From Brevibacillus formosus (GTDB lineage Bacteria > Bacillota > Bacilli > Brevibacillales > Brevibacillaceae), in NCBI RefSeq assembly GCF_003013405.1, contig NZ_PXZL01000030.1, positions 271,263 through 335,262 of the forward strand: a stretch of 64,000 bases of DNA. The letters run 5' to 3'. This document shows positions 25,965 to 34,290 of this stretch, in pieces. Each line of letters starts with the position of its first letter. Positions within the stretch are counted from its first letter, which is position 1. The position numbers were made by a program, and so were the translations under genes. Under the pieces are notes generated by a model. It saw only the letters and a program-made list of their open reading frames with translations, searched no databases and was not told the DNA's origin.

Positions 25965-26267
25965 GTGAAACTAAAAATCACGCGTAACGCTGCCAAGCAA
26001 TTGGCTCCAATCATCGAGCAAGAAGAAGACAAAGAATTGAAACTGCGCGTTTATATTACTCATGCTCACGGCGATCATGCACACTACGGGCTCGCTCTGG
26101 ACAAGCCAACAGAGGAAGATCTTGTGATCTCGACTGACAAAGAGATTGATGTGATCGTGAAAAAAGATGAGCCATTGCTGGATGGCGTCGTCATTGACTA
26201 TCTCTTCTTGCCGCAAGAAGGTTTTGTAATTACCAACCCTTCAAAAGGTAACACAGGCGACCACTAA
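25965..26267 (+). CDS. HesB/IscA-fold protein lacking cysteines
   Basis: 100 residues with the Fe-S biosynthesis A-type fold layout (KLKITRNAAKQLAPIIEQEE... LRVYITHAHGDHAHYGLAL... DLVISTDKEIDVIVKKDEPLLDGVVIDYLF ... GFVITNP). None of the three cluster Cys is present; the loop instead holds HAHGDHAHYG. GTG start with AGGGGA eight bases upstream. A cluster carrier role is unlikely; metal binding through the His cluster is possible. Confidence 0.7.
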   Translation: MKLKITRNAAKQLAPIIEQEEDKELKLRVYITHAHGDHAHYGLALDKPTEEDLVISTDKEIDVIVKKDEPLLDGVVIDYLFLPQEGFVITNPSKGNTGDH

Positions 26268-26277
26268 GCAAGATACA

Positions 26278-26320
26278 GATAAACCCTCTGCTTTTTTACA
26301 GGCAGAGGGTTTTCTTTGAT
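26278..26320. terminator. bidirectional terminator
   Basis: AAACCCTCTGC / GCAGAGGGTTTTCTTT between converging genes. Confidence 0.85.
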
Positions 26321-26332
26321 GAGTAGATTCTC

Positions 26333-28582
26333 TTATTCGTCAGGAGCCATGGTGTACAGCGCTGCCGGTAAATCTTTCAGCAACGGTGAAGAAACATCAT
26401 CAACCTTCGTCATAACAAGCCGATGGACCGGACGCGTCATCGCGACATACAACAGTTTTGCATCCCATTCATTATTTTGATAGGCGTCCACATCCAGTAT
26501 AATGACCACATCGAACTGCAAGCCTTTTGTTAAAAAAGCAGGCATGACGGTTACGCCACCCGGAAATTGGTTATCCTTGCTGCCTAACAGAGTCAGATCA
26601 GCAATCTTGTCTTGCAGGCCTTTATGTGCTTTTTTACTCGCTTGGATGGTTTTCGCTACGATCGCAATCGTTTTGAAGCCTTCAGACTGGTAGGCAGCGA
26701 CACGCGAAGAGATGTCCTCCCACAGTTGCGCTCGCGAACGAGCCTTGACCATGATTGGTTTTTCACCATGACGCAAAACAGGTTTTGCCAATACCGTCTC
26801 GGGCAATTCAATTTGCCGTAACACTTCATTGGCACAGCGCATGATCTCAATTGTCGAACGATAGCTTTGCGACAACGTATAATAAGAAGGAAACAGCTGT
26901 GCAAATATCCCCTTCGTCAACTCTTCCCAGGCATGAATCCCCCGGTAGCTATGAATGCCTTGCGCAATATCTCCCACGATCGTGAGCGAATTTCGCTTCG
27001 TTGCCAATGCAATGACAGCTATTTCTAACGCACTCAAGTCTTGTGCTTCATCTACGACCGTATGATCGAAATGCTCCGCTTTGTTCATTCCTTCAACAAT
27101 ATGCTGCAAGTATAGCAATGGCGCGATATCTTCCGGCTCCAATCTCTCCTCTGCAAATAACGCAGCACTTGACTGAGTCACATCACGCACAACCTCGTCT
27201 GAAATGTCATCAGGTACGAGCTTGCGCAGCAATTCCTCGTCAGCAATCAACTCGCGATAAGCTGAGAAGATTTCCAGTCTCGGAAACGAAGTCAGGTACG
27301 TATCCAATATTTGCTCCAGCATTTTCTCGAATTTGTACAAGCCTTCTTTGTCCAAATCGACTTTTCGTTCTCGCAAATGGGCAAACAATTGCTTGTTCAT
27401 TTCTTGCTTCAAATGCTTTCGAAGCGCTTCTACCCGTCGATGATACGGCATATTGGCGAATTGCTCCAGGAAGCATTGGCGAATAAAATCACCTGGAATG
27501 GTAAAGACTTGCTTGGTTTTGTTGTATAAAAAGCTGAGCTTCTTAAAAGGGATTCTCGTTTCAACGATATGCCGAATGTATTGCTCCAGCGCCTCCCGAC
27601 AAGCGAGCGATCCTTTGAAGCGAAGCCTGTTTCGCGTCATTTCTTGCTGGCGCTCATCCTGCCCCTCCTCGAAGAACAATTGAAGAGGCTTATCGGGACT
27701 TACGATTCTCCATCCTTTAGGCAGCAGAGGCTTTACAAGACGCGCTGCCCAATCTACAAAGGTAGACTGTTGAACGTCATCGACGCCTAACTCTGGCAAA
27801 ACCTCGGATATATAGGTAAGAAACATCCGGTTGGGTGCAAACACCATGAACTTTTTGGACATCATGGAATCCTGGTAGTTATAAATCAAATAGGAAAGTC
27901 GGTGCAGCGCAATGGTCGTTTTTCCGCTCCCCGCTACTCCTTGCACAACAATAGGCCGTTCTTTTTCCGCCCGAATAATATCGTTTTGCTCGGACTGAAT
28001 CGTAGCGACGATGTCTTTTAGTCTGCTATCGTTAGCCTGATTCAGATTGGCTGCCAAAAATTCATCGATGAAGCCCTCTTGCAAAAACTCATCGGGATGC
28101 CCCATTTCGCGGTTAATCGTTTCTTTTACCGCTCCATCATAGATGCCGACAATCTTTCCGTCTTCAATCGCAAAATTACGCTTTAATCGAACTTCACCAC
28201 GAACGATCTCGCGTCCCATACGATAGAACGCGTCTTTGCTTTCACCGGAATAATAGAGACTGGCGATAGGCGCACGCCAATCCACGACGACAGAATCAAA
28301 TGTATCACTGCGCACAATTCCCCGTTTTCCTATGTAGACCTGGTCCAGCTCATAGATTTCATCCTTCAAGAAATCCACTCTGCCGAAATAAGGCTTCTCT
28401 CGACCTTGATCTTCCAGATAGCGCAAATCCTTTGCCTTTTTATAGTTAACGACCTGCTTCACATAGTCATCTGTTGCCTCACGGATTTCATTGCGAAGCT
28501 GCTCCATTTCTTCGTCGATCGCTGAAATGGTTTCATCCAGCTTTTTTTGTTCCAGTTCATAATCACGATGCTGTGTACTCAC
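26333..28582 (-). CDS. helD: HelD-type RNA polymerase-recycling UvrD-like ATPase
   Basis: About 749 residues. N-terminal long coiled-coil arm (first about 75), then UvrD-like helicase parts: Walker A GVAGSGKTTIALHRLSYL, VVDEAQDLSALE, IVGDIAQGIHSYRG, the SQSYRST motif, and C-terminal FLTKGLQFDVVIILD. HelD removes stalled RNA polymerase from DNA. Two starts are possible: ATG at 28588 abuts GAGGGGG, whereas GTG at 28582 has proper seven-base spacing and is preferred. crcB lies 38 bases upstream on the same strand. Confidence 0.9.
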   Translation of the reverse strand: MSTQHRDYELEQKKLDETISAIDEEMEQLRNEIREATDDYVKQVVNYKKAKDLRYLEDQGREKPYFGRVDFLKDEIYELDQVYIGKRGIVRSDTFDSVVVDWRAPIASLYYSGESKDAFYRMGREIVRGEVRLKRNFAIEDGKIVGIYDGAVKETINREMGHPDEFLQEGFIDEFLAANLNQANDSRLKDIVATIQSEQNDIIRAEKERPIVVQGVAGSGKTTIALHRLSYLIYNYQDSMMSKKFMVFAPNRMFLTYISEVLPELGVDDVQQSTFVDWAARLVKPLLPKGWRIVSPDKPLQLFFEEGQDERQQEMTRNRLRFKGSLACREALEQYIRHIVETRIPFKKLSFLYNKTKQVFTIPGDFIRQCFLEQFANMPYHRRVEALRKHLKQEMNKQLFAHLRERKVDLDKEGLYKFEKMLEQILDTYLTSFPRLEIFSAYRELIADEELLRKLVPDDISDEVVRDVTQSSAALFAEERLEPEDIAPLLYLQHIVEGMNKAEHFDHTVVDEAQDLSALEIAVIALATKRNSLTIVGDIAQGIHSYRGIHAWEELTKGIFAQLFPSYYTLSQSYRSTIEIMRCANEVLRQIELPETVLAKPVLRHGEKPIMVKARSRAQLWEDISSRVAAYQSEGFKTIAIVAKTIQASKKAHKGLQDKIADLTLLGSKDNQFPGGVTVMPAFLTKGLQFDVVIILDVDAYQNNEWDAKLLYVAMTRPVHRLVMTKVDDVSSPLLKDLPAALYTMAPDE

Positions 28583-28620
28583 ATTCATTCCCCCTCACAT
28601 GTATCGTGTCATTGAAAGTA

Positions 28621-28986
28621 TCAGGACCATTGCCTCGCCAGCCATATTCCAACCGCACAAGAAAGGAGACCGACTCCCAAACTGAGAAGAGCGTACAAAG
28701 TGCCACGCAACAGATGGCCTTCTCCCCAAAAAGTAACCACTTCCAAGGAGAAGCTAGAGAAAGTCGTAAATCCTCCCATGACACCTGTTGCAAATAAGAG
28801 ATAGAGTGTCGGAGATAAAAAGCCACGTTCTTTCCCCAGCACGAACAAGATGCCGATGACCAAAGATCCACAAACATTGGCGACCCAGGTTCCCCACGGC
28901 CATCCCGGCTGATTTGCGAACAAAGACAATAGGTAGCGCAAAAGAGAGCCAACTGCTCCTCCAACCGCCACAGCGATCCACGCCAT
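28621..28986 (-). CDS. crcB: fluoride efflux channel CrcB
   Basis: 121 residues, four membrane helices, CrcB/Fluc family: GGAVGSLLRYLL, TWVANVCGSLVIGIL, GVMGGFTTFSSFSLE. A dual-topology channel that lets fluoride out of the cell. Only one gene here, whereas many Bacillales have two. ATG at 28986 with GGAGGG ten bases before. No fluoride riboswitch motif is seen upstream. Confidence 0.9.
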   Translation of the reverse strand: MAWIAVAVGGAVGSLLRYLLSLFANQPGWPWGTWVANVCGSLVIGILFVLGKERGFLSPTLYLLFATGVMGGFTTFSSFSLEVVTFWGEGHLLRGTLYALLSLGVGLLSCAVGIWLARQWS

Positions 28987-29033
28987 CGCTTTCTTTCCCT
29001 CCCTGGCTATCCAAAGCGTTATGTATGTCACAG

Positions 29034-29068
29034 AAAAAGACACCCTAGCGTCAAGCGAGGATGTCTGT
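29034..29068 (-). terminator. terminator of ynzC
   Basis: AGACATCCT..GC / GC..AGGGTGTCTTTTT on the minus strand. Confidence 0.75.
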
Positions 29069-29087
29069 CGTATCAGTAATTGTTATC

Positions 29088-29285
29088 TTACTGTTTTGGC
29101 TTATTTTCTTCAAGGTCTTCCACATAACGGATGGAATCCAAATTTGCTCTCAATGAAAGCTTAACGGCGTCAATATACTTTTGGCGCAATGCTTTTTGTT
29201 CGAGCTTTTCCTCTTCGGTCAAACCTTCTTCGCGAGATTTTTTGACCAATTCATTAATGCGTTTAATTTCTGCGTCAGATACCAC
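29088..29285 (-). CDS. ynzC: DUF896 family protein (YnzC-like)
   Basis: 65 residues, DUF896/UPF0291: MVSDAEIKRINELVKKSREEGLTEEEKLEQKALRQKYIDAVK, a two-helix hairpin. Function unknown; in Bacillus subtilis ynzC is the third gene of the LexA-controlled yneA-yneB-ynzC operon, and here yneA lies just upstream. GTG start, eight bases after GGGAGG. Confidence 0.9.
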   Translation of the reverse strand: MVSDAEIKRINELVKKSREEGLTEEEKLEQKALRQKYIDAVKLSLRANLDSIRYVEDLEENKPKQ

Positions 29286-29361
29286 TGCTGGTTCCTCCCA
29301 CTCTGTAATAGTGCCGCTTTATTATACCACATTCGAATGTTCCCGCAAGACAACCGAACAC

Positions 29362-29697
29362 TTACGGCATATCAGGCATGATCAGAGTCTGACCCGGGTA
29401 AAGCCTGTTGCTATCCAAACTGTTCGCTTCCTTGATTTCTATGATATAGTCACGAACATCTGTATGCTGATCTGAGTAGCGAACAGCTAACGACCATAGG
29501 CTATCTCCAGATTGTACGGTTACCTCTACACCTTGGGGCTCCTCCATTGGCGAAGAAGCAAACACTAGTTCGGTCAACAAGTAAAAAAAGAGAGTAAATG
29601 TAATAAGAAACAAGAGAGCTTGTCCTCTCGTGATACCAAAGCGAACACGACGTTCTTCTTTTTTCTCGAAACGATTACGTACTGTGGATGAATTCAT
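29362..29697 (-). CDS. yneA: SOS cell division inhibitor YneA
   Basis: 111 residues: a short basic cytoplasmic stretch, one membrane span (ALLFLITFTLFFYLLTELVF, about 26-46), and a LysM domain (TVQSGDSLWSLAVRYSD...NRLYPGQTLIM) outside. Delays septation during DNA damage. ATG at 29697 follows GAGGAGG; the frame upstream enters the operator. Divergent to lexA with LexA boxes in its promoter. yneB, the usual second gene, is missing between it and ynzC. Confidence 0.9.
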   Translation of the reverse strand: MNSSTVRNRFEKKEERRVRFGITRGQALLFLITFTLFFYLLTELVFASSPMEEPQGVEVTVQSGDSLWSLAVRYSDQHTDVRDYIIEIKEANSLDSNRLYPGQTLIMPDMP

Positions 29698-29714
29698 AAT
29701 AATGGCCTCCTCAC

Positions 29715-29726
29715 AAACATACGTTC
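29715..29726. promoter_or_regulatory. LexA box (degenerate left half)
   Basis: AAACATACGTTC, near the yneA start; right half GTTC is intact, left half AAAC. Confidence 0.6.
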
Positions 29727-29743
29727 TGATCATTTGTAACCTC

Positions 29744-29773
29744 ATGATAAATGAGAACATATGTTCATGTCAA
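29744..29773 (-). promoter_or_regulatory. sigma-A promoter of yneA
   Basis: TTGACA (29768-29773), 18-base spacer, TATCAT (29744-29749). The spacer contains a perfect LexA box. Confidence 0.75.
29755..29766. promoter_or_regulatory. LexA box (perfect)
   Basis: GAACATATGTTC, an exact palindrome, inside the yneA promoter spacer. Confidence 0.9.
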
Positions 29774-29781
29774 CAAATAAT

Positions 29782-29795
29782 CGAACTTATGTTTG
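29782..29795. promoter_or_regulatory. LexA box at lexA promoter -35
   Basis: CGAACTTATGTTTG; overlaps the first bases of the lexA -35 element. Confidence 0.8.
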
Positions 29796-29821
29796 TCGAA
29801 CGCAAGCTCCCATGGTATAAT
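29793..29821 (+). promoter_or_regulatory. sigma-A promoter of lexA
   Basis: TTGTCG, 17-base spacer, perfect TATAAT at 29816-29821. Confidence 0.75.
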
Positions 29822-29824
29822 ATA

Positions 29825-29838
29825 GGAAAATATGTTCG
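29825..29838. promoter_or_regulatory. LexA box downstream of lexA -10 (degenerate)
   Basis: GGAAAATATGTTCG; right half intact, left half altered. Lies at the expected transcript start. Confidence 0.5.
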
Positions 29839-29859
29839 AGAAATCAGGGGTGTCTTTCT

Positions 29860-30483
29860 ATGTCAAAATTATCGAGTAGACAACAAGCCATCATCGAGTT
29901 CATACGAAAGGAAGTTCGTGATAAAGGGTATCCCCCTTCTGTACGTGAAATTGGAGAGGCTGTCGGACTAGCTTCCAGCTCAACGGTACATGGTCATTTG
30001 GCACGCTTAGAGAAAAAAGGCCTCATTCGTCGAGATCCTACCAAGCCTCGCGCCATCGAATTGCTATCAGATGAAGATCGTTTTCAAGACAATTTCGAAG
30101 ACTCTGTCGTCCGTGTGCCCGTAATCGGAAAAGTAACCGCTGGACAACCGATTACTGCTATTGAGGATGTAGAAGAATACTTCCCGCTTCCGGACAATAT
30201 TGTGACTTCTGACAAGGTCTACATGCTGCGCGTCTCTGGGAACAGTATGATTGATGCCGGGATTCTCGACGGAGATTACGTAATTGTTCGCCAACAGCAC
30301 GTAGCGAACAATGGTGACATTGTCGTAGCCATGACAGAAGAAGACGAAGCGACCGTCAAAAGATTTTTCAAAGAAAAGAATCACTTCCGTCTCCAACCGG
30401 AAAATGCCACGATGGAACCGATCATTCTGGAGCATGTCACCATCCTCGGTAAAGTCATCGGTGTATACCGCCTCATTCACTAG
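29860..30483 (+). CDS. lexA: SOS repressor LexA
   Basis: 207 residues. N-terminal winged helix with YPPSVREIGEAVGLASSSTVHGHL, autocleavage site Ala94-Gly95 in VTAGQPI, catalytic Ser129 (SGNSMID) and Lys167 (ATVKRFF). Represses DNA-damage genes until RecA triggers cleavage. Autoregulated through the boxes in the shared yneA/lexA region. Confidence 0.98.
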   Translation: MSKLSSRQQAIIEFIRKEVRDKGYPPSVREIGEAVGLASSSTVHGHLARLEKKGLIRRDPTKPRAIELLSDEDRFQDNFEDSVVRVPVIGKVTAGQPITAIEDVEEYFPLPDNIVTSDKVYMLRVSGNSMIDAGILDGDYVIVRQQHVANNGDIVVAMTEEDEATVKRFFKEKNHFRLQPENATMEPIILEHVTILGKVIGVYRLIH

Positions 30484-30491
30484 TTTCCACA

Positions 30492-30524
30492 TAAAAAAAG
30501 GACAGCCTCGGCTGTCCTTTTTGT
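30492..30524. terminator. bidirectional terminator
   Basis: AAAAAAAGGACAGCC / GGCTGTCCTTTTT between lexA and the convergent DUF456 gene. Confidence 0.9.
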
Positions 30525-30534
30525 TTTCTATATG

Positions 30535-31020
30535 TTATCTGGCAATAAAAAACCAGATGATCATCGTAACTTGCAAGATGACTTTTACGACCGCGCTGCC
30601 CAAAAATCCGATCAGTGAGCCTACCCCCGCTTTCACTGCTCGCTCCACCGATTGCTTCTGCACCATCAACTCTACGAGAACGACGAATACGAACGGCAAG
30701 ATCAGCATACCAAACGGTGGGAAAACGAAAATCCCGAGGATAATTCCGACCGCAGCAGCAACGGACGACCACTTTGACCCCCCATACTTTTTCACGAAGT
30801 ACATGTTCGTCAGCAAGTCAGCACCGTAAAGCAGAATACTTAGAACGACCATTCCCCACCAAAAGGATGCCGGCAATCCCGCTCCTGGATCTGCAATAAA
30901 AAAGTGATAGAGCAAAAAGCCCGCCCACAGCAAGATCGTATCAGGTAAAACGGGTAAGAAAATTCCTGCGATGCTTAGCAAGAACAATAACACAACCACG
31001 ACCCACAAAAATATTTCCAT
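30535..31020 (-). CDS. DUF456 family membrane protein
   Basis: 161 residues, about four or five hydrophobic segments, DUF456 signature GIFLPVLPDTILLWAGFLLYHFF and GIILGIFVFPPFGMLILPF, with the glycine-zipper-like AVGIILG. Function unknown. AAGGGAG precedes ATG. Confidence 0.85.
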   Translation of the reverse strand: MEIFLWVVVVLLFLLSIAGIFLPVLPDTILLWAGFLLYHFFIADPGAGLPASFWWGMVVLSILLYGADLLTNMYFVKKYGGSKWSSVAAAVGIILGIFVFPPFGMLILPFVFVVLVELMVQKQSVERAVKAGVGSLIGFLGSAVVKVILQVTMIIWFFIAR

Positions 31021-31128
31021 CTACTACACTCCCTTCCTTTAGGTATACGAGTGATTACCGATTTCGTTGCGTACTTATTTACTTTTGTCTAAACTATTTT
31101 AAAAGAAAGTAGACACGGAGGTAGTCTC

Positions 31129-31695
31129 ATGAGAAATTGGCATGATCTCTCCTACTTGGGCAGAGGATCGATGCGCCAAAAAGCGGCGTGGGAAGCGATT
31201 CAACAGACGCATATCATGGAAGTACTATCCGATTACCGTCCAGTGCTTGCCGGAACCATTCCATTGGACATTGACGTTGCGCAAAGCGATCTGGATATTA
31301 TTTGCGAAAGTCATGATCGGGATCGGTTTGAGCAGGTTGTTCGTACAGCGTATGGCTGCTTGCCTGGGTTTGAAGTAACACAACTAGATGTGAAAAATAT
31401 TCCCACGTGCGTTATCTCGTTTTTCACAGCTGACTTTTGGTTTGAATTGTTTGCTCAACCGGTAGCGGTCGAAAAGCAAAACGCTTATCGTCATATGGAC
31501 ATCGAAGCACGATTGTTAGATATAGGGGGCTTGGATGCATACAAACATATCAGGGCTCTAAAGCAAAACGGCATGAAAACCGAACCTGCCTTTGCTCAAT
31601 ACTTTCATATTGCGGGTGATGATCCATATGAGGCATTGTTGCAATTGGAGTCATTAACCGAAGAGGAATTACGTCAAAGAATTCAGCAGCTGTGA
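31129..31695 (+). CDS. DUF4269 family protein (nucleotidyltransferase-like)
   Basis: 188 residues. DIDVAQSDLDIICE near residue 48 has the two-Asp pattern of the nucleotidyltransferase fold; family DUF4269. Cytoplasmic. Whether it has transferase activity is unknown. ATG with GGAGG ahead; monocistronic, terminator at 31803. Confidence 0.75.
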   Translation: MRNWHDLSYLGRGSMRQKAAWEAIQQTHIMEVLSDYRPVLAGTIPLDIDVAQSDLDIICESHDRDRFEQVVRTAYGCLPGFEVTQLDVKNIPTCVISFFTADFWFELFAQPVAVEKQNAYRHMDIEARLLDIGGLDAYKHIRALKQNGMKTEPAFAQYFHIAGDDPYEALLQLESLTEEELRQRIQQL

Positions 31696-31802
31696 TAGGC
31701 TTTTCACTTTTTCATCCACTTACCCAATTGTTTATAATAATTGTTTCGCAAGTATACATTCGGTATGTACTCCTACTGACAATGAGGACATACATTGTGT
31801 AG

Positions 31803-31838
31803 AGAAAGTCCCCTTCCGCAAGAAAGGGGACTTTTCAT
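31803..31838 (+). terminator. Rho-independent terminator
   Basis: AAAGTCCCCTT / AAGGGGACTTTTC. Confidence 0.8.
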
Positions 31839-31887
31839 GCTTTTTTAGGAGGTGGTCATCTGAAGTTTACAGCTCTTATGGAGAAAT

Positions 31888-32292
31888 TTACTTTCCCGTT
31901 TCCATAAACTTCTTTATACGGGCTCCGATCTCGTCACGAACTCGTTGAAACTCAGGCCATTCTTTCCCCGCAGGATCATCAAATCCCCAATGGACACGGT
32001 TTACATGAGTAGGAGTGGTTGGACAAACGGAATCGGCATGGCTGCATAGTGTCACGATCAGATCAGCCTTGTTTAAAATATCAGAGTCAATGACATCTGA
32101 TGTTTGATCGGAAATGTCTATTCCAACTTCTTTCATCGCTCGAACGGCATTTGGATTCACACCATGGGCTTCAATCCCAGCAGAGAAAACATTCCAGTCG
32201 TTACCCAAGTATTTCTTTCCCCATGCTTCCGCCATTTGGCTTCGGCAGGAATTTCCTGTACATAAAAAGTAAATCGTTTTTTTGTTTTCCAT
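31888..32292 (-). CDS. arsC: thioredoxin-coupled arsenate reductase
   Basis: 134 residues, low-Mr tyrosine phosphatase fold. Nucleophile Cys11 in the P-loop CTGNSCRS, and Cys83 and Cys90 in TLCSHADSVC form the redox relay with thioredoxin. Reduces arsenate to arsenite for export. Last gene of arsR-arsI-acr3-arsC; starts 20 bases after acr3, with AAAGGTG before ATG. Confidence 0.95.
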   Translation of the reverse strand: MENKKTIYFLCTGNSCRSQMAEAWGKKYLGNDWNVFSAGIEAHGVNPNAVRAMKEVGIDISDQTSDVIDSDILNKADLIVTLCSHADSVCPTTPTHVNRVHWGFDDPAGKEWPEFQRVRDEIGARIKKFMETGK

Positions 32293-32312
32293 GATGTACA
32301 CACCTTTTAGCT

Positions 32313-33356
32313 TCAATTTGGATATGTGCTGGCAAAATATTTGCGCTTGAACCATAAAGCTACATTAACCAATGCAATCATAACAGGTACCTCAACAAGA
32401 GGGCCTATCACGGCTGCGAAGGCCGCGCCCGAATGAATCCCAAACACTCCAACTGCCACTGCAATAGCTAACTCAAAGTTATTACTGCCCGCTGTGAAAG
32501 CAAGGGTCGTAGTAACAGGATAATTTGCCCCAATCTTCTTCCCCATATAGAAAGAAATAAAGAACATAACGATGAAGTAGATGAGAAGTGGAATCGCGAT
32601 TCTGACTACATCAAGTGGAACGCTTACGATGTTTTCTCCTTGTGTTGAGAACATGACAATGATAGTAAAGAGTAAGGCAATCAGTGTCATAGGACTTATT
32701 TTCGGAATGAACACTTTCTCATACCAATGTCTGCCTTTCCCTTTTACAAAAGTAAAGCGCGTCAGCATCCCGGCAAGAAAAGGAATACCTAGATATATAA
32801 ACACCGATTTTGCCACTTCCGCCATCGTAATACTAATGACTGCACCCTGAATACCAAGCCATTCGGGAATTACGGTGACAAAGACATAAGCATATACTGA
32901 AAAGAAAAGCATCTGAAACACAGAATTGAAAGCCACAAGCCCGGCAGCATATTCTGCATCACCTTTTGCGAGGTCATTCCACACAATCACCATGGCGATA
33001 CAACGTGCCAATCCAATCATGATCAGCCCCACCATATATTCTGGTTTATCTGGCAAGAAAATGATGGCTAATAAAAACATCAGAACCGGACCTATAACCC
33101 AGTTTTGAATAAGAGATAGAACAAGAACCTTAAGGTCTTTAAATACACGTCCCATTTCTTCATATCGAACTTTAGCTAAAGGAGGATACATCATCAGGAT
33201 TAAGCCTATAGCAAGCGGTATGGATGTTGTACCAATTTGTAAGTTATTTAATCCATTTGAGAAAGTAGGAAAGAAGGTTCCGATAATAATCCCTACTGCC
33301 ATAGCAAGAAAGATCCAAAGGGTCAAGAAGCGATCTAAAAATGATAATTGTTTCAT
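32313..33356 (-). CDS. acr3: arsenite efflux transporter, ACR3 family
   Basis: 347 residues with ten hydrophobic segments; Acr3 motifs GLARCIAMVIVWNDLAKGD (conserved Cys) and FTAGSNNFELAIAVAVGVFG. Pumps arsenite out of the cell. ATG at 33356 with GGGAGG four bases upstream; a GTG twelve bases further up overlaps the ribosome site. Confidence 0.95.
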   Translation of the reverse strand: MKQLSFLDRFLTLWIFLAMAVGIIIGTFFPTFSNGLNNLQIGTTSIPLAIGLILMMYPPLAKVRYEEMGRVFKDLKVLVLSLIQNWVIGPVLMFLLAIIFLPDKPEYMVGLIMIGLARCIAMVIVWNDLAKGDAEYAAGLVAFNSVFQMLFFSVYAYVFVTVIPEWLGIQGAVISITMAEVAKSVFIYLGIPFLAGMLTRFTFVKGKGRHWYEKVFIPKISPMTLIALLFTIIVMFSTQGENIVSVPLDVVRIAIPLLIYFIVMFFISFYMGKKIGANYPVTTTLAFTAGSNNFELAIAVAVGVFGIHSGAAFAAVIGPLVEVPVMIALVNVALWFKRKYFASTYPN

Positions 33357-33374
33357 TGAGCCTCCCACTTTGTC

Positions 33375-33776
33375 TTAGCAGCAGGATGTGGATTCGATTT
33401 TATGAACGTCACTGTCAGACTTTGTGTAGAAAAATTCCCACTCATTACCGTCTGGATCAGTAACCCAAAATTTATCCTGCACAGCATAACAACATGTCGT
33501 ATCCATCTCGTCACGAGCGAAAAAGCCTTCCTTTTCTAGTCTTTCCTTATGAGTCAGGATTTCATTTGCACTTTCAACCTGGAAGCCGAAGTGGTTAACT
33601 TGATTTCCGCTTACAGCGTCCCGGACATTCAATGTAAAGTTTAGTCCTGGAGTTTCAAGCAAGAACTTAGCATAATCAGGTTTTACCTTTACAGGATTAA
33701 CCCCAAAAACCTTTTGATAGAACTCAATAGATTTCTCCAAATTGGTAACGTTAACGCCAACATGTACATACTTCAT
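33375..33776 (-). CDS. arsI: ArsI/CadI-type glyoxalase-fold protein (C-As lyase family)
   Basis: 133 residues of the VOC fold. ArsI-type residues: His5, His62, Glu114 as metal ligands and a vicinal Cys95-Cys96 pair (DTTCCYAVQDKFW), plus a C-terminal TSCC. ArsI cleaves methyl- and aryl-arsenicals to arsenite. Lies 66 bases after arsR, with an ArsR-type palindrome in that gap. Confidence 0.85.
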   Translation of the reverse strand: MKYVHVGVNVTNLEKSIEFYQKVFGVNPVKVKPDYAKFLLETPGLNFTLNVRDAVSGNQVNHFGFQVESANEILTHKERLEKEGFFARDEMDTTCCYAVQDKFWVTDPDGNEWEFFYTKSDSDVHKIESTSCC

Positions 33777-33808
33777 TTCAAAATCCTCCTTTATTTTAAA
33801 AACTATTA

Positions 33809-33824
33809 ATCAAAAAAAATTGAT
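33809..33824. promoter_or_regulatory. ArsR-type operator, copy A
   Basis: ATCAA-N6-TTGAT in the arsR-arsI gap. Identical arms to copies B and C. Confidence 0.7.
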
Positions 33825-33841
33825 ATAAGGTCTAAAAAAAA

Positions 33842-34156
33842 TTAGCAGCAGCTTCCTTTACCTGTTTTCCTGAAGATACAACAAAGCTCTTCCGATAAGA
33901 GGTGATTCACTTCATCATCATTCAGATCGTAGTAACTCCAGGTACCTTTTGTCTCTTTGATAATTAGGTTGGCATCCAATAATATCTTCAGATGATACGA
34001 TAATTTAGATTGAGGCATGTCAAAAACCTCGGTAAGGTCACAGACGCATGTTTTACCTCTTTGACAAAGCTCATACATAATTTCAAGTCGCTTCTGATCG
34101 GAAAGAGCCTTGAATTTCTTCTCATATAGCTCCAATTTGTGCTTAATATGGTTCAT
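33842..34156 (-). CDS. arsR: arsenic-responsive ArsR repressor
   Basis: 104 residues, winged helix of the SmtB/ArsR type, with TCVCDLTEVFDMPQSKLSYHLKIL (Cys-Val-Cys metal site in the recognition segment) and a Cys-rich tail (ELCCIF..GSCC). Represses the ars operon until arsenite binds. GAGG upstream of ATG. Confidence 0.92.
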   Translation of the reverse strand: MNHIKHKLELYEKKFKALSDQKRLEIMYELCQRGKTCVCDLTEVFDMPQSKLSYHLKILLDANLIIKETKGTWSYYDLNDDEVNHLLSEELCCIFRKTGKGSCC

Positions 34157-34173
34157 CGATTACAACCTCATTC

Positions 34174-34189
34174 ATCAATTTTTTTTGAT
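34174..34189. promoter_or_regulatory. ArsR-type operator, copy B
   Basis: ATCAA-N6-TTGAT just downstream of the arsR -10, in the transcribed leader. Confidence 0.75.
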
Positions 34190-34195
34190 GTATTT

Positions 34196-34225
34196 ATTAT
34201 ATGCACGTTTGCCAAGAAGATGCAA
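34196..34225 (-). promoter_or_regulatory. sigma-A promoter of arsR operon
   Basis: TTGCAT, 18-base spacer, TATAAT on the minus strand; flanked by operator copies B and C. Confidence 0.7.
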
Positions 34226-34232
34226 TAATTAA

Positions 34233-34248
34233 ATCAACTTTTTTTGAT
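34233..34248. promoter_or_regulatory. ArsR-type operator, copy C
   Basis: ATCAA-N6-TTGAT upstream of the arsR -35. Confidence 0.7.
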
Positions 34249-34290
34249 ATAACATCCTTTTCGATAGGTGTTGTTACACTAAGAAGCAAA

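Noticed and set aside
28987..29033. Fluoride riboswitch before crcB
   Set aside because: I looked for the conserved GGNGAUGG...pseudoknot pattern upstream of crcB and saw none; the space is short and begins at a terminator.
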